Made by a program: the position numbers and the translations under genes. From Mixophyes australis (taxonomy: Eukaryota; Chordata; Amphibia; Anura; Limnodynastidae), in assembly GCA_036250195.1 (NCBI GenBank), contig JAVHZZ010000008.1, positions 16,249,434 to 16,313,433 on the forward strand: a stretch of DNA of 64,000 bases. Direction: 5' to 3'. Below the pieces are notes generated by a model that searched no databases, was not told where the DNA came from, and saw nothing but the letters and a program-made list of their open reading frames with translations. Shown piece by piece: positions 35,890 to 47,334 of this stretch. Every line of letters starts with the position of its first letter. Position 1 is the first letter of the stretch.

Positions 35890-36589
35890 TGTCACGACTT
35901 GCACTCTGCAGCTGCTGTCTGCAGTGACTTTATTGGATTCATTATGTATTCTACTTGTAGTACCACTGCCCACCAAAGGGGCCACTGTGCTACTTTGATC
36001 ATTTTCCTTGATTACTGAGAGCTGTGTCACCTGCATGAGGCCTATATAAACCTGCCTGCTTCATACGGTCTGGGCCAGATCATCAGGTCATTCCTATGAG
36101 CATTCCCTGTGCTCAGCTTCTGCCTGCTAGCTGGACTCCTGCATATTTCTTCATTGAATTCTCTACTGCTGTTATCTGCTATCTGGACTCCTGCATATTT
36201 CTTCATTGAATTCACTACTGCGGTTATCTGCTATCTGGACTCCTGCAAATTACTTCATTTAATTCTCTACTGCTGTTATCTGCTATCTGGACTCCTGCAT
36301 ATTTCTTCATTGAATTCACTACTGCGGTTATCTGCTATCTGGACTCCTGCAAATTACTCCGTTGTATTCTCTACTGCTGTTACCTGTGTCCTGGACTCCT
36401 GCATCTTCAACCATTATACCTGGTACTTCTAGTTCTACGCTGCCTGTTGAAATCTACTATTGCTGTTACCTGTGTTTCTCATCTGCACATCAAACTGTCT
36501 CGTGAGCTACCTTGTCATCTGTGTTTGTTAATAAACTCATTATAACCACTTATCCCCTCTCCGTGGTCATACCTGGGAAATCCGTGACA
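35890..36589 (+). mobile_element. Solo LTR nested in the non-autonomous hAT
   Basis: A 700-bp segment beginning TGTCACGA and ending CGTGACA, with a perfect 5-bp duplication ACAAT on both sides (35885-35889, 36590-36594). It contains a TATA box (TATATAAA, 36043-36050) and AATAAA (36530-36535). Integration made a 5-bp duplication, and recombination between two LTRs later removed the internal region. The superfamily cannot be named from the LTR alone. Confidence 0.88.
36127..36412 (+). repeat. 52-bp tandem array inside the LTR, about 5.5 copies
   Basis: The 'ctggactcctgc' motif recurs at 36131, 36183, 36235, 36287, 36339 and 36391, exactly 52 bp apart. Alternate units carry 'gaattctctactgctg' or 'gaattcactactgcgg', so the array looks partly dimeric. 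It lies between the TATA box and the poly(A) signal. Confidence 0.92.
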
Positions 36590-36914
36590 ACAATATTATT
36601 TTCATACACTTTCGGACAAATACTGCAGCGACCTGGCTGGATGGTAAGTGACAGAGCAATGACCCAAACACACGGAAGTTCCTAGCACATCTAGTACACA
36701 TTGGCACACAGCAGTGGCAGAAAAGAAAAATGGGGATCCGCCCTCCCTTCCACCCTCGTGAGATCCGACGACATAACGATTACGTTTTGCCTTGTTTTTA
36801 ATTTCCGAGGGAGCGCGTAAGTACCGAGCTGGCTCGGCTTGGTACTCAGATCCCCTAAGTTCGGGTGTGTTTGGTTCTCGAGGAACCGAGCCTGAGCATC
36901 TCTAGTACACACAA

Positions 36915-37565
36915 GACAGGCCGTCATCGTGTGGGTAGGATCAATAACCATGATAATACAGATATCAGATCTCTAGGAACCAATGACAGCTTTGCAATGT
37001 GATGTTCTTCATCCCTAGTGAATTATTGGGAAGTGTTTTATGAAATTTGTCTCGGTACACAAAATGGCTAGCGTCAGGTTGTACAGTTCAGTGATGGACT
37101 ATCTGATACACTTCAGGGGCCCCTTGGGGGCCCTCTCATCTTCAATTGGGCCGTACATTACTCTTAATCTCAGCGTTAATTTCAAACAATACATTTAATC
37201 AAAGAATGAAACGCCTGTCTGTAATAATATCACCAGACATTATACACAAGTGTTATAAGTTATAACAAACAAATGTGAAGGAGGAAGCAGGAAGGAGCTG
37301 GGACCGCAGGTGAAGGCTCGGAAGGACACATGTGATGCTCCGTCGCCTGTTCCCCATCATTGGTACAGTTGACAGGTGCACCTTACCAAAATAGTGCAAA
37401 ACCTGCGTACCTGCCAACATTCCCAACTGGAAATTAAGAACAATTTAGATCAATAAATCCACACTGTGATCTGCCAAAACCACATCTATTTCAGACAGGC
37501 CATGCAGCTTCCAGATGCCAGAGATCTGTACAGTACGGTGAAAATCGGGATTGCTGGCACATGTG
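36915..37565. other. Unassigned sequence
   Basis: No gene is seen. 37085-37150 and 37405-37440 carry short segments like repeat termini ('ggggccccttgggggccc', 'acctgccaacattcc'). Confidence 0.35.
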
Positions 37566-37569
37566 CAAC

Positions 37570-38721
37570 TGATCAGCTACAACATTAAAGCCACCTGCCT
37601 AATTTTGTGTAGGTCCCTCTCTGACCCGTCGAGGCATGGGCTCCACAAGACATGTGAAGGTGTCCTGTGGTTTCTGGCAGCAAGACGTTAGCAGCAGATC
37701 CTTTAAGTCCTGTAAGGTGCGAGGTGGGGCCTTGTTTTTCCAGCACATCCCACAGATGCCTGATTGGATTGAGATCTGGGGAATTTGGAGGCCAAGTCAA
37801 CACCATGAACTCTTTGTCATGTTCCTCGAACCATTCCTAAACAATTTTTGCAGTGTGACGGGGTGCATTATCTTGCTGAAAGAGACCACTGTCATCATGA
37901 AATACCATTGCCATGAAAGGGTGTACTTGGTCTGTAACAATGTTTCGGTAGGTGGTACGTGTCACCCACATGAATTTTAAGTCCCAAGGTTCCCAGCAGA
38001 ACATTGCCCAGAGCATCACACTGCCTCCGCCGGCTTGCCTTCATCCTATAGTGCATCCTATTGCCATCTCTTCCCCCCGGTAAACGATACATAAGCACCT
38101 GGCCATCTACATGATGTAAAAGACGATGTGATTCATCAGACCAGGATACCTTTTTCCATTGCTCCATGGTCCAGTTCTGGAGCTCACCTGCCCATTGTAG
38201 GCACCTTTGGTGGTGGACTGGGGTCAGCATGGGAACTCTGACCTGTCTGCGGCTATGAAGCCCCATCTGCAGCAAGCTTTAATGCGCTATGTGTTCTGAC
38301 ATCTTTCTATCATAGCCAGTATTGACTAGTTCAGCAATTTGTGCTACAGTAGCTCTGTGGGATTGGAGCATAGGGGATAGCTTTTGCTCCCCACACATAT
38401 CAGTGAGCCTTGGGCACCCATAAGCCTGTTGCTGATTCACCAGTTGACCTTCCTTGGATAACTTTTCATAGGTACTAATCGCTGCCTACCGGGAACACCC
38501 CACAAGACCTGCCATTTTGAAGATGCTCTGACCCAGTCGTCTAGCCATCACAATATGGGACTTGCCAAAATCGCTTGAATCCTTACGCTCGCCCATTTAT
38601 CCTGCTTCCAACACATCAACTTCAAGAACTGGCTGTTCATTCATTGCCTTATATATGCCAGCCCTTGACAGGTACCATGGTAAGGAGATAATCAATGTTA
38701 CTCACTTCACTTGTCAGTGGT
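37570..38721 (-). mobile_element. Tc1-like DNA transposon, dead (reverse)
   Basis: On the minus strand the element runs from about 38721 down to 37570, ending at 37570 with the inverse of a Tc1-type terminus (TGATCAGCTACAACATTA on the plus strand). Frames contain WSDESH (first Asp), QQDNAPRHTAKIV (second Asp) and WPPNSPDLNPIRHLWDVL, where the expected third acidic residue after NPI is Arg. At least one stop and several frame changes split the gene. The outer part of the other terminal repeat, beyond 38721, is lost. Confidence 0.9.
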
Positions 38722-38724
38722 GCA

Positions 38725-39735
38725 CAAATAAACTGTAACCCACAGTAACCAATCAGAGTTTACCTGTCATTTTTCTAGTGCTATTTAGAAAATGAAAGTG
38801 ACCGTTCTGAGTGGTCCATAGCACCGCTTCATTGAATAAGCCTCAATATCTCAGCAGAAACAAGTTTACAGTCAGCAGGATAATTCCAGCCTATAATAAT
38901 GTGTTCATTTCACCATTTTGTCAATTACCTTCATTGTTTGACAAAATGAGAAAATCCCTTTATAAAACAGAAGCCGAGGTACTTCACATGTATGCAGCGG
39001 AGATTAACCTTGGTCAATGAGTAATGAAGTATGAATGATATCGCTAATAGATGTTTATACTGCTCCCAAGGTTGCCACTAATTGAATTACACAGTATCTT
39101 GTGAGTAATATTGTTTTGAGAATGGAAGAGTGCGTAGCAAATGAAAATATCGTAATTTAATTATCGAAAGTTGGGAAATATATCAGCTCATAACAGCGGT
39201 GTGATTGGATAATAAAAAAAAAAAACAATGCAGATATTATTTGTTCACAGTCGGTTTTCCAATAAAATGTTTTTTTATTTGATTTTGGAAATGGGTGGAC
39301 CGAAAAGGATTAAAAAATTGCTCTTCCTATGAAGGAGGAATTAAGAATCTATTTATGCTCCTTCTGCTATTTTGTGCTCAATTATTCCCCCATTTAACCC
39401 CGTCATGATCCAAGGTAGTTGGCACATAGCGTTACAAGGCTAAGGGGGAACATTGTGGCTGTGCACATTTGCGGGGGCTACAATACCATAGCATCGCTGA
39501 TCCGCGATGTTACATCACCGAGGAGGGACCCCAGGACCATTCCAGAGGCGCTCTGTGGAAAATCGAATGTAAAGTCAACACTTTATTATATCTTTTGTTT
39601 TGCAACAAATATTTTTATTGAAATTTTGATTTTCATATTAGCAACAAAATACAAAGCAAACAATATCCCAAGGTAAATAAAACAGATACCCATGCATTAT
39701 AATAAGTTATTTGGCAAAAAAATAGGTAGTTGTAT
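38725..39735. other. Unassigned sequence
   Basis: No gene is recognised. The 38860-39030 stretch has balanced composition and no repeat signature, which would fit conserved non-coding DNA but does not prove it. Confidence 0.35.
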
Positions 39736-39738
39736 AAA

Positions 39739-40057
39739 TCATCATCACCCTTTATTTATATAGCGCCACTAATTCTGCAGCGCTGTACAGAGAACTCACT
39801 CACATCAGTCCCTGCCACATTGGAGCTTACAGTCTAAATTCTCTAATACACACACAGACAGAGAGACTATGGTCAATTTAATAGCAGCCAATTAACCTAC
39901 CAGTATGTTTTTGGAGTGTAGGAGGAAACCGGAGCACCCGGAGGAAACCCATGGAGAACATACAAACTCCACATAGATAAGGCCACAGTCGGGAATTGAA
40001 CTCATAACCCCAGTGCTGTGAGGCAGAAGTGTTAACCACTGAGCCACCTTGCTGCCC
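39739..40057 (-). mobile_element. SINE, near full length, reverse
   Basis: From the tail (TCATCATCACC at 39739) through the LINE-like region, core (39900-39970) and tRNA-like head ending GGGCAGC at 40057 on the minus strand. A small deletion removes part of the core at about 39951. Confidence 0.92.
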
Positions 40058-40098
40058 TATTAATACAAATGGGGTCAAACAAAACTTAGCAGTATAAC

Positions 40099-40271
40099 CA
40101 GGGGAGGGCTGGCAAATTTTAGCCCGGGGGGCAAGAGTCGACTCAGCAGCCTATTAGGAACATTTTAAAGGAAAGAAAATGCAGTTGACCCAGTGACCCA
40201 GCCCAAGGTAGCCCACTATGAGACCGACCTGGGGGGCAAATGCCCCCTTGCCCCAAACCAGGCTGCCCCTG
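40099..40271 (+). mobile_element. hAT-like MITE, copy 1
   Basis: Begins CAGGGGAGGGCTGGCAAATT; its right end in inverse begins CAGGGGCAGCCTGG. About 175 bp and non-coding. It shares long stretches with 51719-51896 ('ttttagcccggggggcaag', 'agcagcctattaggaac'), so it is a dispersed family. The flanking 8-mers do not match well. Confidence 0.72.
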
Positions 40272-40559
40272 GACAAAACAGAAAACAGGACCCAGAACAG
40301 GACTGGGTGCCTAGACCAACACATCCTCAATCTTATCAGACAATGGCAACGCATATCTAGAGGAAATCCTACAAGACCAGACTTTATAATATAACTTTAT
40401 AGAATTCCTAGTTGAGTGAGTATACCTCTCATGTCCTACTGACTCAGTCACCATGGCAACCCAGTTATTGAAGGATAGGTTCTCACCAATCACGCTCTAG
40501 CTATAACTACCTTGGTCATTACCAACAAATAATCACATATTGAGATGCTGAATTATCAA

Positions 40560-40930
40560 GAATAGTTTTAGGATCTAACAAAGGAATTTTAATACGCCTT
40601 CTATTGTGCCTCACACGTACTTATGGGCATCTTATTGGGTCATAGTATTTAGCATATTACTTGGCGTTATTAATGGAAATTTTATTGGGCATTAATATGA
40701 TTTACGGGCATTTTATTGGTCATGGCTGCTACTAATGTGCCTTTTACTGGACAATACTTTTACTAGTAAGCATTATCACTGGCAAAATAAATTCCACTGC
40801 CATTATAGATCTTGCTGAGTATTACGGCTGATGTGTTGCAAATTGCTGGCATTACTGCTAGCATGTCAGATCTTTTTAGTCAGTAACAATTGAGTTCTTG
40901 CTGGGCATTATCAGTGCCAATTTATATTTT
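40560..40930. repeat. Decayed short-period repeat
   Basis: Words of the 'attattgggcatt' and 'actgggcattatt' type recur irregularly, suggesting an ancient minisatellite that has largely decayed. No gene. Confidence 0.4.
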
Positions 40931-41144
40931 GCTAAATTAGGAAATCATTATAATTGTAAAAAGGCCTTTTAGGACTATGTTTAGTAGAATATTTAAAATG
41001 TTTTGTCTGCATTATAACAAAATAGAAATAATCAAACCAGTGTTATGTGTTTAATAATCTAATACAAAAATTATGGTATAAAAAAAGTGTTGAAATAAAT
41101 GCACATCTGTAGTCACACCTACTCATTTACATAACCAGGCCCCC

Positions 41145-41452
41145 GTGCAGCACGGTGGCTCAGTGGTAAAGAACTTGTGTCTCACAGCACTGGGGTCATA
41201 AGCTCGATTCCTGACCATGGACTTATCTGTGAGGAGTTTGTATGTTTTCCCCGTGTTTGCGTGGGTTTCCTCCCACACTCCAAAAACATACTGGTAATGG
41301 GTGCTATTAAATTGCCCTTAGTCTCTCTGTCTGTGTGTGTATGTTAGGGAATTTAGACTGTAAGCTCCAATGGGGCAGGGACTGATGTGAGTGAGTTCTC
41401 TGTACAGCGCTGCGGAATTAGTGGCGCTATATAAATAGCTGATGATGATGAT
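41145..41452 (+). mobile_element. SINE, near full length
   Basis: tRNA-like head GTGCAGCACGGTGGCTCAG with a changed segment after the A box, core at about 41230-41290 lacking the 'gggtgctccgg' stretch, LINE-like 3' region and a GATGATGATG tail. Confidence 0.9.
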
Positions 41453-41904
41453 TATTTAATTTGACCACTGCATATTGCTACGCTTCCTCATGTCTAAGCT
41501 TGACTCTGACTTCATAGCTGAGAGGCGCCCTAGGAAGTGTTTTCCCAATGTTAGTAACTATATAAATGGACCCCTCTCTTCCCATGGTCCAGGCTTTACC
41601 TAAATTGGACTATTTAATGCTTTTGTCTTCATCTTACTTACGTCTGGGAAAGAGCTTGGCATCTCAGAGCGCACATTTTACGTTGGGCTTAACTTGTACC
41701 ACCACCAAACTTTCTGAATTCTTCTCATAGCTCTTGCACATAGCTAGCAAGTCTACTGAAAACTATCCACAAATGTTATCAGCTGGTCCTCCTCATATAA
41801 TCCATCAAAAAAGCAGGTTTGGCTCTTGTGGCGTGAGGCTTTTGGTGGTGGGGGGGTGCACAAAATGTTTTGGGGTTCAAAATTATGACAGAGAGCTGTA
41901 TAAA

Positions 41905-42698
41905 CTGAAATTCATAAACTTCATCTCCTGCCTCGACTACTATAACCTTCTCCTCACTGGCCTTCCCCTCTCCCACCTCGCCCCCCTTCGCTCTGTTCTC
42001 AACGCGGCTGCCCGACTCCTCTTTCTCTCACGCCGCTCCTCCTCCGCCTCCCCTCTCTGCCTTGCCCTACACTGGCTCCCCTTCCCCTACAGGATCCTCT
42101 TCAAACTCTTCACCACCATTTACAAAGCTCTCTCCCAGTCTACTGCCCCTTATATCTCTAACCTCCTCTACATTCACACGCCTGCCCGCTCCCTGCGCTC
42201 AGCCAATGACCATCGCCTCTCCTCCACTCTGATCACCTCTTCCCACTCCAGAATCCATGACTTCTCCCGAGCAGCCTCCCTGTACTGTAATGACCTCCTT
42301 TGCTCCATCCGTCTCTCTCCCAATCGGTGCTCCTTTAAACGGGCACTTAAAACTCACCTGTTCCTCAAAGCCTACCAACCATCCACTTAACCCTCACCTC
42401 CTCCGCTCGTTCTCCCTTCTCTTCCCTGACCCCTCTTTTCTCTCCCCCTTAATTCGATGACTCCCTTCTGTGCCTGTTTTCGTTCACCCTCCTTTAGGAT
42501 GTGAGCTCGTATGAGCAGGGCCCCTCTCCCCTCCTGTCTCCATACCTGTTCTTCTGCTCTGTCTTTACTCCATATGTCTGCCTGGAGTTTCTGAAGTATT
42601 GGTACTTTGTGTTTATTGTTCTGTACTATGTCACCCTGTATGGTCTACTGTTTGTACTGTGTACGGCGCTGCGGAAACCTTGTGGCGCCTAACAAATA

Positions 42699-42729
<31 letters not shown>
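41905..42729 (+). mobile_element. L2-like LINE 3' end with partial RT ORF
   Basis: A 5'-truncated retrotransposon. The open frame from about 41905 to the stop at 42388 encodes the C-terminal tail of an L2/CR1-clade reverse transcriptase: LDYYNLLLTGLP, LNAAARLL, LALHWLPFPYRI, YKAL and IRLSPNRCSFKRALKTHLF, in the order known for these proteins. It encodes no catalytic RT core or endonuclease. The 3' UTR carries 'gatgtgagctcgtatgagca', ends 'gtacggcgctgcgga' and has an (AAT)n tail at 42694-42729. The frame is intact over about 155 codons. Confidence 0.9.
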
Positions 42730-42732
<3 letters not shown>

Positions 42733-44290
42733 TCATTTTACAATATAAGATAATATTTGTTCTCTAAAGTAAAGGGAAAACATGAAAGGAAAATGTAGTC
42801 AGGTTTTACTCTCGATTCCCATGTTAAAGGCTGAGGTCAGTGAGTCATCCTTGGGCAATTGACCAATAAGGAGAGACACTGATGGCGACAGATGCATGCA
42901 TGATGGCCCTTCCACATATTCACCCTCAGTATCGCTCGTTCCTGCCTCCGCTATTCTACAGTTCTGATTTCAGTGAAAACAAAGAGAGATCGCTGAGACC
43001 TTTTTAAAAAGGCGAAGTTTCGAAAACAAGGGAAGATAAACTGTGGTTGGGTTGGGAGTGAAGGAAGCCGGACTTTAAATTAAGGTTCTTTTTTTACCAA
43101 CTGCATATTCGCCTGGCAGGGAAAGATAGGGGCGCTACGAGCACATTACCCTAGGGCGGGCTGAACCCTTAATCGGACCCTGTATTCACTGGCACAGAAA
43201 ATAGACATGTCTGCGAGATGACATAGAGGGGCTGGAGGCAGCAGAAAAGTAAATATCTTTGCTGAGCAAACGTTGCAACAAGACATGTACAAACCACAAA
43301 ATTACGTTTGCTTGAAAGTAAAAAATCATTCTGGCCAAAACTTAGGCCGGTAAAGTTCAAAGGTCAGTATTTGCCCATAATGTTAATTTTCTGATCAAAA
43401 AATGTATCCAAAATGATTGAGCTCCCTGTGTGAAGTAGGCAAAAAGCATCTATTCTGCTGTTGTAGAACTACAAGTTCCAGCATGCTTGGACGTCTAGAG
43501 CCAAAGCCACAATGTCTCAGCCTAGTTTACAGAATAAACTCCTCAATCTACAAGGATGCCTCTTTTAACACAATAAGATAATACTGTGTGAAGCTACTGC
43601 AAAGCCGTCATTTTTATGTTTTTATCATTCTATTTAGTTACATGGAATATTGTGTTTCGTGCTTGTTGAGGGATTGTACTAATGTAACAGGTATGAAGTG
43701 GCTGAATGATTTGTGTCATTTTTGCTGCTAGCGCAATTTTCTTGAAAGCCTTTGTCGCAGCTTCGGATCTAATGTCACTGACCAGGAATTTTGGCACGGG
43801 TTGAATAACAAACTTCTTTCGTCGAGTTTTAATCAAACATTTATCTAGTTTTGCGTATGGAAAGATGCTCCTGACAAATTGTCACTTTTGAGTGAATAAC
43901 CGGGGAACTTCAAAGCAATTGAAGTGTCAGAGCTGTTAACGATATTTGTGAGAAGTACACAGTGATTCTCAAGTCAGTACAATAACTTTGCCACATAAAT
44001 TAATTTCAAACTCTTAAAAATCGCTGGGCTGGGATTCAAAGGGATGAGAGTGTGTCTATTAAGTGAGTTTCTTTGAGACTGAGAAATAGTTGTTTTCATT
44101 TTTTGGCACAAATGTGTTCCTGTTTGGAAGAAGATACTCATGTACAACAAGTCGTTTGACTTCTAGTAATTTAATGACTGCACTTGATAAACAGGGAGTT
44201 TGTTAAATTAACCTTTTAGGTAGGAGGAGGGTGAGATTATTCATAACGGTGGACGATCATTTTTCAAGTGTTTAAAGAAAAAGAAAAAGC
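42730..44290. other. Unassigned sequence with small repeat fragments
   Basis: No gene. 43153-43184 ends in AATCGGACCCTG, like one terminus of a hAT-type repeat. 43461-43487 is a reverse copy of the 'tgctggaacttgtagttc' motif seen at 13238 and 13492. 43630-43990 is free of obvious repeats and may be unique DNA. Confidence 0.4.
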
Positions 44291-44296
44291 ACTTAA

Positions 44297-44469
44297 GAAT
44301 ATATTTATCGAACCTTTCAAAACGGAAAAGAGGAGGTGTTGCCAACAGCATCCAATCAGATTCTAGCTATCATTTATCTGGAACATTCTAGAAAATGATA
44401 GCTAGAATCTGATTGGTTGCTATAGGCAACACCTCCACTTTTCCGTTTTAGATTGGATAAATCTACCCC
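44297..44469. mobile_element. Palindromic MITE with TTAA target duplication
   Basis: Almost the whole 173 bp is a fold-back: 'ggtgttgcc' and 'ctagctatcatttatc' in the left arm are complementary to 'gataGCTAGAATCTG'-side sequence in the right arm. TTAA stands on both sides (44293-44296, 44470-44473), the target of piggyBac- and Kolobok-type elements. It shares arms with 48045-48218. Confidence 0.8.
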
Positions 44470-44524
44470 TTAAAGGACAAATAACTTTTTTTGTGTTCTT
44501 GTTCTAGCTCCACCCACTTAATTT

Positions 44525-44801
44525 CCAGATCATAGGTGCAAATAATTTGACATCAGATAAGAACCGCTTGTCCCATCTAGTCTGCCCAATTGTATAATCT
44601 ATGGTAACCACAAACCCTATTTGATACTTAGTTCTTTGCAAAGATATCCTTATGTCTATCCCAAGCATTTTTAAACTACTCTACTGTATTAGTCTCTACC
44701 ACCTCTGATGAAAGGCTATTCCACTTATCCACTACCCTTTCTGTTCAGTAATTTTTTCATTAAATTTCCTCTGAATCTACTGCCCTCCAGTTTCAGCTTA
44801 T
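44525..44801 (+). repeat. Interspersed repeat, second copy
   Basis: Collinear with 11186-11455, with blocks 'tttgacatcagataag', 'tatccttatgtct' and 'ccacttatccactaccc'. It stops at 'cctccagtttcagctta', exactly the segment that forms the 44-bp array in the first copy, and a SINE follows directly. Confidence 0.8.
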
Positions 44802-45138
44802 GGGCAGCACGGTGGCTCAGTGGTTAGCACTTCTGCCTTACAGCACTGGTGTCATGAGTTCAATTCCTGACCATGGCCTTATCTGTGAGGAGTTTGTATG
44901 TTCTCCGTGTGTTTGCGTGGGTTTCATCCTGGTGCTCTGGTTTCCTCGCACACTCCAAAAACATACTGGTAGGTTAATTGGCTGCTAACAAATTGACCCT
45001 AGTCTCTCTCTCTCTCTGTGTGTTAGGGAATTTAGACTGTAAGCTCCAATGGGGCAGGGACTGATGTGAGTGAGTTCTCTGTACAGCGCTGCGGAATTAG
45101 TGATGCTATATAAATAAATGGTAATAATAATAATAATG
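44802..45138 (+). mobile_element. SINE, full length
   Basis: Complete GGGCAGCACGGTGGCTCAG head with A and B boxes, core (44890-44955), LINE-like 3' region and an (AAT)n tail. It is inserted in the interspersed repeat that begins at 44525. Confidence 0.93.
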
Positions 45139-45139
45139 T

Positions 45140-45990
45140 TTGCACAGGTTTGAAGATTTAATGCAACAAATGATTTGACCCTAGTTAAACACTGATGTCC
45201 TAAGACAGTGTCTCTAGACCTGAACAGGAAAAACACATTGGCTCTATGTTTTGATATCATTCCCTCCCTATTTATTCCAGTCAGGGGTGGGCTACCTGTT
45301 TCATGGGATGAATGTGTTGCTGACTTCTGTCTATAACTAAATATACAATGCCTGCCTAAAATACTAAAACAGAAAGTGCATGCTGTAAAGTCATCACGGA
45401 CAGTAGTTATGTAGATGAAACCTGAGAACAGAGCTGATCCAGAACCACTTATACAGAACACTGACGGCTTTACTTTAAAGCTGAAACACCACAAATCAGC
45501 TTAACACAGAAGCCCAAAGATGGAGCTACATCAACTCTGCATATATATATTGACCATGATAAGCCCAGCAACATCTATGACCTACGCTCCACCCAAATTG
45601 GAGGAAAGCAACCCTAATAATATACAATTAACCGTATTAGTAGTATGGAATGGGAGATTTAATCCCTCAAGTGTCCCTGAATTATTTTAGATCCTCTCAG
45701 GAAGTGCAGGTGTCGCCATTGGCACAAAAGGGATTAGAGACACAGGCTAAGCAAACACCACATTTAACATCTGCTTCTGGTGACCTCTATGCGACCTAGG
45801 TGTGAAAACTCATCTTTTACAGTGAACCCTGAGCATGGGCGAGCGAGAGAATCTCAGGTATTGGATAGCGTCTGCTATGGCTTTCAAGCTACATCAAAGA
45901 AGCACCGAGCCAATGGCAGCGATGTTAATATCTGGTGTTTTTCCAGCAAGAGTTAGAGCCCTTTCACACGTGGACTCTGATTTAGCCTTA
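45140..45990. other. Unassigned sequence
   Basis: No gene is recognised. A 169-codon minus-strand frame (44985-45494) starts in unique DNA and ends in SINE sequence; it has no domain and is not called. Confidence 0.4.
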
Positions 45991-45992
45991 AG

Positions 45993-46364
45993 TCATCATC
46001 ATCATCATTTATTTATATAGCGCCACTAATTCCGCAGCGCTGTACAGAGAACTCATTCACATCAGTCCCTGCCCCATTAGAGCTTACAGTCTAAATTACC
46101 TAATATAGACACACACACAGACAGAGATGGAGACAAACAAACAGGGAGACAGACAGAGCGAGACTAGGGTTAATTTTGATAGCAGCCAATTAACCTACCA
46201 GTATGTTTCTGGAGTGTGGGAGGAAACTGGAGCACCCAGAGGAAACCCACACAAACACGGGAAAACATACAAACTAAATACAGATAAGGCCATGGTCGGG
46301 AATCGAACTCATGACCCCGGTGCTGTGAGGCAGAAGTGCTAACCACTAGGCCACTGTGCTGCCC
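45993..46364 (-). mobile_element. SINE, full length, reverse
   Basis: Tail (TCATCATCATCATC) at 45993, LINE-like region with 'gcgctgtacagag', an expanded CACACAGACAGAG stretch near 46100-46165, core at 46210-46275, and tRNA-like head ending at 46364. Confidence 0.93.
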
Positions 46365-47330
46365 TATAAATCCATTGAATTGTCTGGGTGCATAAATACA
46401 TATGATTTATGTATGAAAGGCTTCATCTGCACATTTAATGTGATCTGCATTTTTTTTTTTTAATTCCTGTTTGGCAGGTGCCAAAATCTGACTTTTACAA
46501 GGACATGTGTAGAAATATCTGCTTCCTCGCATTGTATTGACAGATTGTGGGTTGGTCATAGTATGGCATTATTTACCGGCTAATTAAATTACAATTAATG
46601 TGTATCTCCTGCAGTGTGCGTTTTGAAAATACACATATTTATTTATGTGTGAAAAGGCTCTAAGCTATGACTATGAGAAGGTGAGACACCTTCCCACTAT
46701 ATCTAGAATATCACTAATTGACTGAAATTCCATTAATGAAAATACAGCTTTGAACTCAGAAGTGTATATATAGCTATTCCTTCTAGCACACTTATTATGC
46801 CACAAATATAAGTCCCTTTAAATGCATCAAACACTCCTGGTATATATAGTATAATTATTTATTTTAATTCCTCTCCCACGTTTATTCTGATTATCGCTCT
46901 ATTTTTGTTTTTAATTGATTAAAATTGATTTGACTTTTATTCTTACTAACACTGCCCATGATTGTCAGAGGAGAGATTCTTTCACTGCTTAAATTTGTTG
47001 CCTTTTAACACACTAACAAAATGCTGTTGTGACGAAATGCGTTGGGGAATTGGTTTTGCACAAGTCCTGAAGTTGAATTTCATACAGCACAAAGAAGAGT
47101 TTCTGTCGAGAGTGATTCATTCTGTAATCGGAAAGGACAAGCTTCTTACTTCTTTTGTGTGGTATAAGTTTTAAATTTGCATTAAAGAAATATTTGGAAA
47201 TAAATGTACATATGAGCAAATAAAAAAGGCATGTCAAGTGAGCTTGATTATTAAACGTGTATTCACTTATATTTAAAAATGTTAACTCAGCGCCACTAAG
47301 TACCTATAGCTCAGACGCATCACTTAACAA
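46365..47330. other. Unassigned AT-rich sequence
   Basis: No gene or clear repeat is seen. Confidence 0.35.
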
Positions 47331-47334
47331 TTAT

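Larger units (their letters stand above)
35638..36904 (+). mobile_element. Non-autonomous hAT, relative of the 55.7-kb element
   Basis: Both ends match the autonomous hAT at 55711-61494. The left end has TAGAGATGCTCACTGACCCC then GGTTTT-rich sequence. The right end has the 'gtaccgagct' palindrome, 'gttcgggtg' and 'ggttctcg' blocks and CATCTCTA. Terminal repeats are TAGAGATGCTCA, 12 bp perfect. The flanks GTACACAG and GTACACAC match at 7 of 8. It has no transposase; after removing the nested LTR, only about 570 bp of hAT remains. Confidence 0.9.

Noticed and set aside
44985..45494. 169-codon minus-strand open frame
   Set aside because: Its 3' part is SINE antisense and its 5' part has no domain.
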